Shown in pieces: positions 6,399-14,517 of a stretch of DNA of 41,241 nt. The notes below the pieces were generated by a model that made no database searches, was not told the DNA's origin, and saw only the letters and a program-made list of their open reading frames with translations. The DNA is from Brevundimonas sp. (GTDB lineage: Bacteria; Pseudomonadota; Alphaproteobacteria; Caulobacterales; Caulobacteraceae). Position 1 is the stretch's first letter. Each line of letters starts with the position of its first letter. The stretch covers positions 1 through 41,241 of the forward strand of contig JAUYAG010000001.1 of NCBI GenBank assembly GCA_030693575.1. The letters are read 5' to 3'. The position numbers were made by a program, and so were the translations under genes.

Positions 6399-7679
6399 AT
6401 GCGCCGTGTCGTCGTCACCGGCCTCGGTCTGCTCACCCCACTCGGCTGGGGCGTTGAGCATAACTGGAAGGGCATCCTCGAGGGTCGCTCGGGCATCGGC
6501 CCGATCACCAATTTCGACACCGAAGGCTATGGTTGCACCATCGCGGGCGAGATTCCGTCGGTCGACGGTCGCGGCGGCGGCGCCCCCGGCCAGCCGGGCG
6601 TCTTCGACCATGAAAAGGTCATGTCGCCCAAGGATCGCAAACGGGTCGATGACTTCATCGTCTACGCCATCGCCGCCGCGGACGAGGCCCTGGCCGATGC
6701 CGGCTGGAAGCCCGAGACCGAGGAACAGCGCGAGCGCACCGGCGTCATGGTCGGCTCCGGCATCGGCGGCCTCGGCCCCATCGCCGACACGGCCATCATC
6801 CTCAAGGAACAGGGCCCGCGCCGGGTCAGCCCCTTCTTCATCCCTTCGGCCCTGATCAATCTGACCTCGGGCCAGATCTCGATCCGCCACGGCCTCAAGG
6901 GTCCGAATCACTCGGTCGTCACCGCCTGCGCCACCGGCGCCCACGCCATCGGCGATGCGGCCCGGATGATCATGCTGGACGACGCCGACGTCATGGTCGC
7001 CGGCGGGGCGGAAAGCTCCATCGTCCCCATCGGCATCGCCGGCTTCCTCGCCTGCAAGGCGCTGTGCACCGCCTATAACGACACGCCCGAAAAGGCCTCG
7101 CGGCCCTGGGACAAGGACCATTCCGGCTTCGTCATGGGCGAGGGCGCCGGCATCGTGGTGCTGGAAGAGTACGAACACGCGAAAGCGCGCGGCGCGACCA
7201 TCTACGCCGAGGTCGTCGGCTACGGCATGAGCGGCGACGCCTACCACATCACCGCCCCGGCCGAGGACGGCGACGGCGGCTATCGCGCCATGCAGATGGC
7301 CGTGAAACGCGCCGGGATCACCGCCGCCGACATCGACTACGTCAACGCCCACGGCACCTCGACCATGGCCGACTGGATCGAGGCCGGGGCCATCGAGAAG
7401 CTGATGGGCGATCACGCCCCCAATGTCGCCCTGTCCTCGACCAAGTCGATGACCGGCCACCTGCTGGGCGCCGCCGGGGCCATCGAGGCCATCTTCTGCA
7501 TCCTGGCCATCCGCGACCAGATCGCGCCGCCGACCATCAACCTCGACAACCCCGAGCGCGAAACCGCCCTGAACCTGGTACGCGGCAAGGGTCAGCCGAT
7601 GGAGATCGACGTGGCCATGTCCAACTCGTTTGGTTTTGGCGGCACCAACGCCTCTGTGATCTTCCGGAAGGTGGGCTGA
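6399..7679 (+). CDS. fabF: 3-oxoacyl-ACP synthase II
   Basis: A 426-residue condensing enzyme that elongates acyl-ACP with malonyl-ACP. The Cys-His-His triad is visible: C177 in VVTACATGAH, H318 in NAHGTST and H354 in KSMTGHLLGAAG. A Gly-rich insertion at about residues 54-77 makes it slightly longer than the E. coli enzyme. The start is supported by a GGGAG site ahead of ATG 6399. Its TGA shares one base with the mltG ATG (TGATG), so the two are probably translationally coupled. Confidence 0.97.
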   Translation: MRRVVVTGLGLLTPLGWGVEHNWKGILEGRSGIGPITNFDTEGYGCTIAGEIPSVDGRGGGAPGQPGVFDHEKVMSPKDRKRVDDFIVYAIAAADEALADAGWKPETEEQRERTGVMVGSGIGGLGPIADTAIILKEQGPRRVSPFFIPSALINLTSGQISIRHGLKGPNHSVVTACATGAHAIGDAARMIMLDDADVMVAGGAESSIVPIGIAGFLACKALCTAYNDTPEKASRPWDKDHSGFVMGEGAGIVVLEEYEHAKARGATIYAEVVGYGMSGDAYHITAPAEDGDGGYRAMQMAVKRAGITAADIDYVNAHGTSTMADWIEAGAIEKLMGDHAPNVALSSTKSMTGHLLGAAGAIEAIFCILAIRDQIAPPTINLDNPERETALNLVRGKGQPMEIDVAMSNSFGFGGTNASVIFRKVG

Positions 7680-8815
7680 TGTCCGTGGAGCGTCGTTCCG
7701 GCCGCAAGACGGCGTTTCTGGCGGCCACCGCCACCTTCAGCACCTTCCTGATCATTGCCCTCGTCGCGGCCTGGAGCGTCTTCTACGCCCCCGGACCGGC
7801 GGCGCGCGAGGGCGAGACGACCGTGGTCAGCCTGCCCAGCGGCGCCGGTGTCAGCGCCATCGCCGCCACGCTCAAGTCCGCGGGCGTGATCCGCTCGACC
7901 GACATGTTCAAGGCGGCCGCCACCCTGACCGGCGCCGACCGCAAGCTGCGCGCCGGCGAATACGAGGTGCCGAGCAAGGCCTCGCTGCGCTCCGTCCTTG
8001 TCCTGCTGGTCGAGGGCCGCGTGGTCCGGCACTACGTGACCCTGCCCGAAGGCTGGTCCTCGGCCCAGGCGGTCGAGATTCTCAACAGACAGGCCATTCT
8101 GACCGGGACCATCGACGCCATCCCGGAGGAGGCCAGTCTCTGGCCCGATACCTATGAGATCAGCCGCGGCGAGACCCGCGCCTCGGTCATCGCCCGCATG
8201 CGCCGCGCCCGCGACGAGAACCTCGCCCGCCTCTGGGCTGCCCGGGGGCCTGCCACCGTGGTCCGGACGCCGGAAGAGGCCATGATCCTGGCCTCCATCG
8301 TCGAAAAGGAGACCGGCTTGGCCGCTGAACGCCCGCGCGTCGCCGCCGTCTTCACCAACCGGCTGCGCTCCGGCATGCGGCTGGAGAGCGATCCGACCAT
8401 CGAATACGGCATCACCAGGGGCGTGCCGCTGCGCCGGGGGCTGAGGCGGTCCGAGCTGGACCGGCCCAATGCCTGGAACACCTATCAGATCGACGGCCTG
8501 CCCCCGACGGCCATCTCCAACCCGGGCCGGGACGCCGTCGCCGCCGTGCTCAATCCGCCGTCGACGGCTGACATCTTCTTCGTCGCCGACGGCTCGGGCG
8601 GCCACGCCTTCGCCCGGACCTATCAGGAACATCTCGCCAATGTCGCTCGCTGGCGTGAGATCGAGCGCCGTCGGGCGGGCCTTCCGCCTGCCGCGCCTGA
8701 GGCTCCGGTCGTGACGCCCGTCCCGGAAGTCCCTCCGGCCAACCCGACGTCCGGCATGGCTGTTCCCCCCGGTGCACGCGTGACTACCATTCCCGCCCCG
8801 GCCCCCGCCGGATGA
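7679..8815 (+). CDS. mltG: Endolytic murein transglycosylase
   Basis: A 378-residue YceG/MltG protein that cuts nascent peptidoglycan glycan strands at the inner membrane and sets their length. One N-terminal membrane helix (about residues 15-36) is followed by a LysM-like region and the catalytic domain. The conserved ASIVEKETG (residues 205-213) holds the catalytic glutamate, and NRLRSGMRLESDPTIEYG follows. The last 50 residues are a Pro/Ala/Val-rich tail, probably disordered. It lies in the fabF-mltG-yicC-gmk arrangement and overlaps yicC by 4 nt. Confidence 0.95.
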   Translation: MSVERRSGRKTAFLAATATFSTFLIIALVAAWSVFYAPGPAAREGETTVVSLPSGAGVSAIAATLKSAGVIRSTDMFKAAATLTGADRKLRAGEYEVPSKASLRSVLVLLVEGRVVRHYVTLPEGWSSAQAVEILNRQAILTGTIDAIPEEASLWPDTYEISRGETRASVIARMRRARDENLARLWAARGPATVVRTPEEAMILASIVEKETGLAAERPRVAAVFTNRLRSGMRLESDPTIEYGITRGVPLRRGLRRSELDRPNAWNTYQIDGLPPTAISNPGRDAVAAVLNPPSTADIFFVADGSGGHAFARTYQEHLANVARWREIERRRAGLPPAAPEAPVVTPVPEVPPANPTSGMAVPPGARVTTIPAPAPAG

Positions 8816-9693
8816 GCGCCATCTCGGGCATGACCGGCTTCGGCCGGGCCGATGGCGCGGAGGGCGACTGGATCTGGTCGGTCGAGGCCCGTTCGGTCAA
8901 CGGCCGCAATCTCGAGGTCCGCTTCCGCGGCCCGCCCGGCTTCGATGGGCTCGAGCGCCATGCCAAGACCGCTGCCCAGGCCCGTTTGAGCCGGGGGCAG
9001 ATCACGCTGGGAATCCAGGCCAAACGCGAGGTCGGGGCCGCGTCTCTGAAGGTCAATGAGGACGTACTCGCCCGCTATCTGACCCTGGCCAACCAGCTGG
9101 CGGAGGAGGGAGCCACGCCGCCGTCCGCCGACGGCCTGCTGTCGCTGCGCGGCGTGCTGGAAGCGCCGGAGGAGGTCGACGACCCCGAGGCCCGCGCCGT
9201 GGTCGAGGCCGCCATGGCCGTCTCGATCGACCAGGCGCTCGACGCCCTTCGGACATCCCGCGATCGCGAGGGCTCCCAGCTCCTGCCGGTGATCACCGAC
9301 TTCATCGATCGCATCGCCGCCCTGACGGCCCACGCCGGGACCGAAGCCGCCGCCCAGACCGCCGCCATTCGCGAGCGCTTCAGCCGCCGCATGACCGAGC
9401 TGGCCCCCGACGCGCCGGGTCTGGAGGAGCGGGTTTTCCTCGAGGCCGCCTCGCTGGCGACCAAGGCCGATGTCCGTGAGGAACTGGACCGGCTGGCCGC
9501 CCACGTCGCCTCGGCCCGCACCCTGTTGCAGCAACCCCCCGCCGGCCGGAAACTCGACTTCCTGATGCAGGAATTCATGAGGGAGGCGAACACCCTCTGC
9601 TCGAAATCGGCTACGACCGCGCTCACCGGAATCGGCCTGGAGCTGAAGGCCGTGATCGAACAGCTGCGCGAACAGGTCCAGAATGTTGAATGA
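8812..9693 (+). CDS. yicC: YicC/YloC-family endoribonuclease
   Basis: A 293-residue protein with the YicC N-terminal signature ISGMTGFGRADG and SVNGRNLEVRFRGP. The conserved C-terminal part includes KLDFLMQEFMREANTLCSKS. Members of this family have been described as endoribonucleases acting on small RNAs and mRNAs. Length matches the family. It overlaps mltG by ATGA and gmk by 11 nt, and a YicC-Gmk neighbourhood is common in proteobacteria. The assignment is by family; the RNA targets are unknown. Confidence 0.93.
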   Translation: MSAISGMTGFGRADGAEGDWIWSVEARSVNGRNLEVRFRGPPGFDGLERHAKTAAQARLSRGQITLGIQAKREVGAASLKVNEDVLARYLTLANQLAEEGATPPSADGLLSLRGVLEAPEEVDDPEARAVVEAAMAVSIDQALDALRTSRDREGSQLLPVITDFIDRIAALTAHAGTEAAAQTAAIRERFSRRMTELAPDAPGLEERVFLEAASLATKADVREELDRLAAHVASARTLLQQPPAGRKLDFLMQEFMREANTLCSKSATTALTGIGLELKAVIEQLREQVQNVE

Positions 9694-10324
9694 ACGCCAT
9701 CCCCGCCGCGGCCTCCTGCTGATCGTCGCCAGCCCTTCGGGCGCCGGCAAGACCAGCCTGTGCCGCCGCCTGATGGCCGACCATGGCGGGCTGGAGCTGT
9801 CCATCTCCATGACGACCCGCGGCATCCGCCCCGGCGAGGTCGCGGACCGCGACTATCATTTCGTCGACGACGCCGAGTTCCAGCGCCTGATCGATGCCGA
9901 CGCCTTCCTCGAATGGGCCGACGTCCACGGTGCCCGTTACGGCACCCCTCGCGGGCCCATCGACCGGGCGCTCTCCGAGGGCCGCGACGTCCTGTTCGAC
10001 ATCGACTGGCAAGGCGCCCGCGACATCGCGGAAAAATGCCCCGAGGACGCCGTCCGCGTCTTCATCCTGCCGCCCAGCCTGGAAGAGCTCCGCCGCCGCC
10101 TCGTCACCCGCTCCCAGGACGCTGACGACGTCATCGAGCGCCGTATCCAGAACGCCAAGGGCGAGATCGAGCACTGCAGCCAGTTCGACTACGTCTTCGT
10201 CAATGACGACTTCGACCGCAGCTACGCCGAACTGGCCCACATCTATCACGCCGAGCGGTCGAAGCGGTTCCGCAACATCTGGATCGAGGCCTACAAGGGC
10301 GCCCTGCTGAACGAGGCGGTCTAG
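9683..10324 (+). CDS. gmk: Guanylate kinase
   Basis: A 213-residue kinase that phosphorylates GMP to GDP. The P-loop SPSGAGKTSL is followed by SISMTTRGIRPGE and the GMP-binding DYHFVDDAEF. The ATG at 9683 lies inside the end of yicC, giving an N-terminus of about nine residues before the first strand. Nucleotide balance also feeds (p)ppGpp metabolism, but nothing here shows special regulation. A palindromic repeat element starts 7 nt after the stop and may protect or terminate the operon transcript. Confidence 0.97.
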   Translation: MLNERHPRRGLLLIVASPSGAGKTSLCRRLMADHGGLELSISMTTRGIRPGEVADRDYHFVDDAEFQRLIDADAFLEWADVHGARYGTPRGPIDRALSEGRDVLFDIDWQGARDIAEKCPEDAVRVFILPPSLEELRRRLVTRSQDADDVIERRIQNAKGEIEHCSQFDYVFVNDDFDRSYAELAHIYHAERSKRFRNIWIEAYKGALLNEAV

Positions 10325-10330
10325 CTGCGT

Positions 10331-10473
10331 CCTTCTCCCCTTGGGGGAGAAGGTGGCCCGGAGGGCCGGATGAAGGGGTCGTCTGATCAGGACCGGCTGT
10401 CGGTCGTGTCGCGTTCGCCAGCCCCCTCATCCGAGCGGCTTCGCCGCCCACCTTCTCCCCCGAGGGGAGAAGG
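10331..10473. repeat. Palindromic intergenic repeat element, copy 3
   Basis: Same length (143 bp) and same module order as copy 2 (5541). The left end has the GGCCCGGAGGGCC module and the right end the GGCGGCGAAGCCGC module, each beside a CCTTCTCCCC/GGGGAGAAGG hairpin. It fills the gap between the convergent genes gmk and the host-attachment gene, so it may end transcription from both sides. Confidence 0.9.
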
Positions 10474-10479
10474 CTCCCT

Positions 10480-10878
10480 TCAGGCCTTGTCGATCGCCGC
10501 GGCGATCTGCGCGGGGGTGTGCCCGGTCAGATCCTTGGAGATTTCGCCGACGAGCCGGGCTGTCGTCTCCTTGTGCCAACCCTTGCGCAACTGGCCCAGG
10601 GTCTTGGGTGCGGCGATGACCAGCAGGTGTTCGACCTTGTGGTTCAGCACCATCCTGTTCAGCACCTCGGCCACGCCCACGGCGAAACCGTCCTCGGCCT
10701 GGGTGTCATTGTCGGGGTTGGCCTCGCTGGAGCCGCGGCCCGCGGCGCCCGAAGCCCGCTCGGCGATGTCCGGCGTCGGCTGGGGCGTGAGCTCGACCGA
10801 CTGATGCCCCGTGTTGTGGAACAGCGCCAGTTTCTCGCCGTCGACCACGGCCACGAGGGTGCCTGCGGAAAGTATCAT
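10480..10878 (-). CDS. Host attachment family protein
   Basis: A 132-residue protein resembling the family annotated as required for attachment to host cells. The N-terminal strand TLVAVVDGEKLALFHNTG is followed by a polar, Ala/Gly/Asp-rich linker (residues 40-62). The conserved C-terminal half is LLVIAAPKTLGQLRKGWH, then EISKDLTGHTPAQIAAAI. That half resembles the eRF1/Pelota-like fold used by this family. No signal peptide is visible, so it is probably cytosolic despite the family name. Its biochemical role is unknown; the name comes from a plant-associated homologue and should not be taken literally. Confidence 0.8.
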   Translation of the reverse strand: MILSAGTLVAVVDGEKLALFHNTGHQSVELTPQPTPDIAERASGAAGRGSSEANPDNDTQAEDGFAVGVAEVLNRMVLNHKVEHLLVIAAPKTLGQLRKGWHKETTARLVGEISKDLTGHTPAQIAAAIDKA

Positions 10879-11060
10879 CTGGTGGTCTCCGATTTTGTGG
10901 GGGCTTGGCTAACGCCTCGCGCGCGGCGCGGTTGCCGGGCGCATGACGGGTCCAGAGCCCCTGTGAAGACGCACACCTTGGGCCATCCGGCCCGCGCGGA
11001 CGTTGATTGAAAGCAAGGCCGGTCCGATTCAGCGCCGTCGCCGGGCAGGCCGGCGGCCGC

Positions 11061-11939
11061 TCAGCTTCGCTTGCGCCGCATCATCGTCGCCCCGCCATCG
11101 TTCGGCGGCGTCGGCTGCGCCTCACCCGTCACGGCCCGGGCCAGCCGCAGGAAGCCGGCCAGATCGATGACCTCGGCCCGGTCCTCGGGACTCAAGCCTG
11201 CGGCCTCGCAGAGGTCCGCTCCGCCCAGGGACTTCAGGCTGGATCGCAGCATCTTGCGGCGCTGGCCGAACGCGGCGGCTGTGACCCGCTCCAGAGCGGC
11301 CAGCAGCGCCTTTTCCGGACGATCGGCACGCGGGACCAGATGGACGACGGCGCTGGCGACCTTGGGCGGCGGGGTGAAGGCGGCGGCGGGCAGGTGCATG
11401 ACCAGTTTCGCCTCGCAGACCGCCTGGGCGATCACCGCCAACCGGCCATAGGCGTCGTCTCCGGGGGCGGCGGTGATCCGCTCGGCGACTTCCTTCTGGA
11501 ACATCAGCGTCAGCGCATGCGGCGTCCACGGGCCTGTCAGCCACTTGATCAGCAACGGCGTCCCGACATTGTAGGGCAGGTTGGAGACGACATGCGCCGG
11601 TCCCTCGACCAGTTCCGCCTCGTGGACCCTGAGCGCGTCGGCCTCGACCACAATCAGCCGGCCGGAGCCGTCATCCAGTTCGGCCAGCAGCGGCAGGAAC
11701 CGGGGGTCCTTCTCCACCAGCACAACCTTGCCGGCGTCGCTTTCCAGCAGGGCGCGGGTCAGGCCGCCGGGGCCGGGGCCGACCTCGATCACGGCCCGGC
11801 CGTCGAACGGTCCGGCCAGCCGCACGATCTTGCGGGTCACGTTCAGGTCCAGCAGGAAATGCTGGCCAAAGCTCTTCCTGGCCAGCAGCCCGTGGGCGTC
11901 GAGCGTTTCGCGGAGGGAGGGGAGGTCGGAGGGGTTCAC
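11061..11939 (-). CDS. rsmA: 16S rRNA (adenine1518/1519-N6)-dimethyltransferase
   Basis: A 292-residue KsgA/RsmA methyltransferase that dimethylates two adjacent adenines near the 3' end of 16S rRNA during late 30S assembly, using SAM. The N-terminal KSFGQHFLLD is typical. The SAM-binding loop is IEVGPGPGGLT (51-61) and the catalytic NLPY is at 120-123. It is the last gene of the lptD-surA-pdxA-rsmA order, the same arrangement as in E. coli. A 140-nt gap with a heptanucleotide repeat separates it from pdxA. Confidence 0.96.
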   Translation of the reverse strand: MNPSDLPSLRETLDAHGLLARKSFGQHFLLDLNVTRKIVRLAGPFDGRAVIEVGPGPGGLTRALLESDAGKVVLVEKDPRFLPLLAELDDGSGRLIVVEADALRVHEAELVEGPAHVVSNLPYNVGTPLLIKWLTGPWTPHALTLMFQKEVAERITAAPGDDAYGRLAVIAQAVCEAKLVMHLPAAAFTPPPKVASAVVHLVPRADRPEKALLAALERVTAAAFGQRRKMLRSSLKSLGGADLCEAAGLSPEDRAEVIDLAGFLRLARAVTGEAQPTPPNDGGATMMRRKRS

Positions 11940-11960
11940 CGGTGTGTCATAGCCGGGAGA

Positions 11961-12088
11961 AGTGGTTAGTGGTTAGTGGTTAGTGATTGCAGCCTCGACG
12001 TCAGCGGAAGGGCGGCGCGGACCGCGCCATCGCCCCGGCATCGGCCAGCCACTAACCACTAGCCACTTGCCACTGGCCACTAGCCACT
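11961..12088. repeat. Opposed heptanucleotide repeat arrays (AGTGGTT / CCACTAA type)
   Basis: The left array (11961-11985) has three exact AGTGGTT units and a partial fourth. The right array (12049-12088) has about six 7-nt units on the opposite strand sense: CCACTAA, CCACTAG, CCACTTG, CCACTGG, CCACTAG, CCACTCC. They face each other across about 63 bp, so RNA could fold back on itself. The right array runs through the pdxA stop codon (12080-12082) into its last codons. Unit number may vary between strains (inference). Confidence 0.85.
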
Positions 12089-13081
12089 CCTCGCCGCCGC
12101 CATCGTTCCCGCCAGACGGATCGCCGCGATCAGGCTGTCGGCCCGCGCCACGCCCTTGCCGGCGATGTCGAAACCGGTGCCGTGATCGGGCGAGGTGCGG
12201 ATCACCGGCAGGCCCAGGGTCGTGTTCACCCCGCCCCAGAAGTCCAGCGTCTTGACCGGGATCAGGGCCTGGTCGTGGTACAGGCACAGGACGGCGTCAT
12301 AGGTCGCGCGGGCGTCGTCGTGGAACAGGGTGTCCGCGGGCCGTGGGTCGGTGATGGCGATGCCTTCCGCGCGCAGACTCGCGGCGGCCGGAATCAGGAC
12401 CTCGATCTCCTCCAGCCCGATCGAACCGCTTTCGCCGGCATGCGGGTTGAGCGCCGCCAGCGCCAGCCGTGGCGCGGCGATCCCGAAGTCGCGCTTCATG
12501 GCTTCATGCACGACGCGGGCGGTGCGGCAGACCCGCTCGGCGGTGACCAGTTCCGGGACCTCCGCCAGCGGCGCGTGGATGGTCACCAGACAGGCGCGCA
12601 AGTCCTTGGCCGTCAGCATCATCACCGGCCCACGCGTTCCGGCGAAGGGGACGTCGGCGGTCAGTTCGGCGATGAATTCCGTATGGCCGGGGAAGCGGAA
12701 GCCCGCGGCATAGAGCGGGGCCTTGGCGATGGGGGCGGTGACGACGCCCGAGGCCTCCCCGGACAGGGCCAGATTGACCGCCTGTTCGATCCAGTCGGCC
12801 ACGGCCCCGGCGTTGGCCGCTTCAGGACGGCCCGGTGTGACGGGGGCGGGCAGGGGATGGTCCAGCACGGGAATGGCCCGGCGGAAGACGTCGACGGCGT
12901 CAGCGGCGGCCAGCACCGGTTCGACGGGCGCGCCCTGCAGCCGCAGCAAGCCTGCGTCGCCGATGACGACGAAGGCCGGTCCGTCGGCCCGAAGAGCGGC
13001 CCAGGCCGCGGCGATGATCTCCGGCCCCACGCCCGCCGGTTCGCCCATGGACAGGGCCAGCGGCGCAGGGGCGCCGGTCAC
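12080..13081 (-). CDS. pdxA: 4-hydroxythreonine-4-phosphate dehydrogenase
   Basis: A 333-residue enzyme of pyridoxal-phosphate synthesis that oxidises 4-phosphohydroxy-L-threonine with NAD. The metal-binding histidines are H170 (VTIHAPL), H215 (NPHAGE) and H270 (YHDQALIPVK). PGHTEF and SPDHGTGFDIAGKG are also typical. The start is GTG at 13081-13079, sharing one base with the surA TAG, so translation is probably coupled. The gene's 3' end has been overwritten or extended by a heptanucleotide repeat, which affects only the last residues. Confidence 0.96.
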   Translation of the reverse strand: MTGAPAPLALSMGEPAGVGPEIIAAAWAALRADGPAFVVIGDAGLLRLQGAPVEPVLAAADAVDVFRRAIPVLDHPLPAPVTPGRPEAANAGAVADWIEQAVNLALSGEASGVVTAPIAKAPLYAAGFRFPGHTEFIAELTADVPFAGTRGPVMMLTAKDLRACLVTIHAPLAEVPELVTAERVCRTARVVHEAMKRDFGIAAPRLALAALNPHAGESGSIGLEEIEVLIPAAASLRAEGIAITDPRPADTLFHDDARATYDAVLCLYHDQALIPVKTLDFWGGVNTTLGLPVIRTSPDHGTGFDIAGKGVARADSLIAAIRLAGTMAAARSG

Positions 13082-14418
13082 TACCGGTACTCGATGAGCG
13101 CATCCTCGCGGAGGTCGCGCATATAGCGGCGGCCGAGGGTGGCGAGGTTCTGGCGGAACAGGGTGTTCTCGACTTCCTGCGGATTGGGCGCTTCGGTGCC
13201 GCCGACGCGACGGCCGCAGACGCCCAGCAGGTGTACGCCCAGCGGGGTGCGCACCGGCGTACTGACCGAGCCGACTTCCGCGGACCGGGCGACCTGCTGG
13301 AACTGCGGGGCCAGGTTCTGGACGTCGGCCTCGCCCAGATCGGCGCCGAGCAGCCCCGTCTCGGAGGTGGCGCGGGCCAGCATGGTGTCGCAGGTCAGTT
13401 GCGGACGCAGGGCTTCCAGCCGTTGGGTCGCCGCCGCAACGTCCGCGTCGGTGGCCGTATCCGGCAGTTCGATCATCACCTGCTTGATCGTCACGAGGCT
13501 GGCCGATGCGCCGTCCCGCTTGTCGCGCATGTAGACGATATAGACGCCGCCATCGACGGGGATGGGCCGCGAAAGCTGGCCGACATCAAGCTGGTCCAGC
13601 GCCTGCTGCAGGGCCGGCTGCATGGTGCCCTCGACAACCCAACCGGCGTCGCCGCCGCGGGTCGCGGACGGGGCCGCCGAGAACTGCTGGGCCACGGCCT
13701 GGAACGGCGCGCCCTGGACCATCTGCTGCACCAGCTGATTCGCGCCGTTCAGCGCCGCCTGCTGGCCACCGACACGGGCGGACTCGATATAGATCTCGCC
13801 GATCAGATACTGCTTCTTGGCGGCGGCTTCGGCGACCTGGCGAAGGGCCGCGGCCACGGCGGCACGGCTGACGCGGGCGCGGCCCTGGAACCGGCCGCCG
13901 ACCAGTTGCGACCAGCCGATCTGGGTCCGCAGTTGCTCGCGCAGGGTGCTCGGCCGGATGCCGCCCTGGGACAGGAAGTCGACATAGGCCTGGGGCGCTG
14001 CGCCCACTTCCTCGGCCATGGCCGTGATTTCCTGGTCCACCTGCTCGTCGGAGACGACCAGATCCTCGTAATTCCTGAGTTCCTGCACCTGCAGACGCTC
14101 ATCAATCAGGGCGTTCAGGGCCTGCTGCTGGATGGCCGGAATGTTCTCGGGCGTCGGCTGGACCTGGGTCATGGCGATCAGCAGCAGCATGCGCTGGCGC
14201 AGGTCGAACCCGGTGATGACGCTGTCGTTGACCGTGGCCAGGATGCCGTCCGACATCTGGAACGCGGGCGCGGCCGGCGGCGCGACCGGCGCGGCCTCGG
14301 CGGCGGGATTCAGATTGCCGGCGGCCGCCGGCTGTGCCGGAGGCGCGGTCTGGGCCATGGCCGAACCGGCCAGGAGGGCGGCGATCGCCACGCCCGTCAT
14401 GTAACGCTGCAAACCCAT
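13081..14418 (-). CDS. surA: SurA-like periplasmic peptidylprolyl isomerase/chaperone
   Basis: A 445-residue protein with a signal peptide cleaved near AMA/QT (residue 22), a Pro/Ala-rich linker and the SurA N-terminal domain (DGILATVNDSVITGFDLRQR). A parvulin domain follows at about residues 210-305 (GGDAGWV, GVYIVYMRDKR) and a second, weaker parvulin-like region lies behind it. SurA escorts outer-membrane proteins through the periplasm, including LptD, encoded directly upstream. That neighbourhood and order support the surA name over a generic isomerase. About 100 nt separate it from lptD. Confidence 0.88.
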   Translation of the reverse strand: MGLQRYMTGVAIAALLAGSAMAQTAPPAQPAAAGNLNPAAEAAPVAPPAAPAFQMSDGILATVNDSVITGFDLRQRMLLLIAMTQVQPTPENIPAIQQQALNALIDERLQVQELRNYEDLVVSDEQVDQEITAMAEEVGAAPQAYVDFLSQGGIRPSTLREQLRTQIGWSQLVGGRFQGRARVSRAAVAAALRQVAEAAAKKQYLIGEIYIESARVGGQQAALNGANQLVQQMVQGAPFQAVAQQFSAAPSATRGGDAGWVVEGTMQPALQQALDQLDVGQLSRPIPVDGGVYIVYMRDKRDGASASLVTIKQVMIELPDTATDADVAAATQRLEALRPQLTCDTMLARATSETGLLGADLGEADVQNLAPQFQQVARSAEVGSVSTPVRTPLGVHLLGVCGRRVGGTEAPNPQEVENTLFRQNLATLGRRYMRDLREDALIEYR

Positions 14419-14517
14419 GTCAGTCCGTATTCCTCAAGCGGCGCTGGTCCGGTTTTCGTCCCGGATTTGCGAACCGCGCACCCCCGGGCCGCGCGGCCGT
14501 CAGCGCCCGTCGCTGCG

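Noticed and set aside
10879-11060. Possible small RNA or tRNA gene in the 182-nt gap
   Set aside because: I found no tRNA-like cloverleaf and no promoter-plus-terminator pair; nothing supportable there.
11961-12088. CRISPR-like array
   Set aside because: Units are 7 nt, contiguous and without spacers; it is a short tandem repeat and not a CRISPR.
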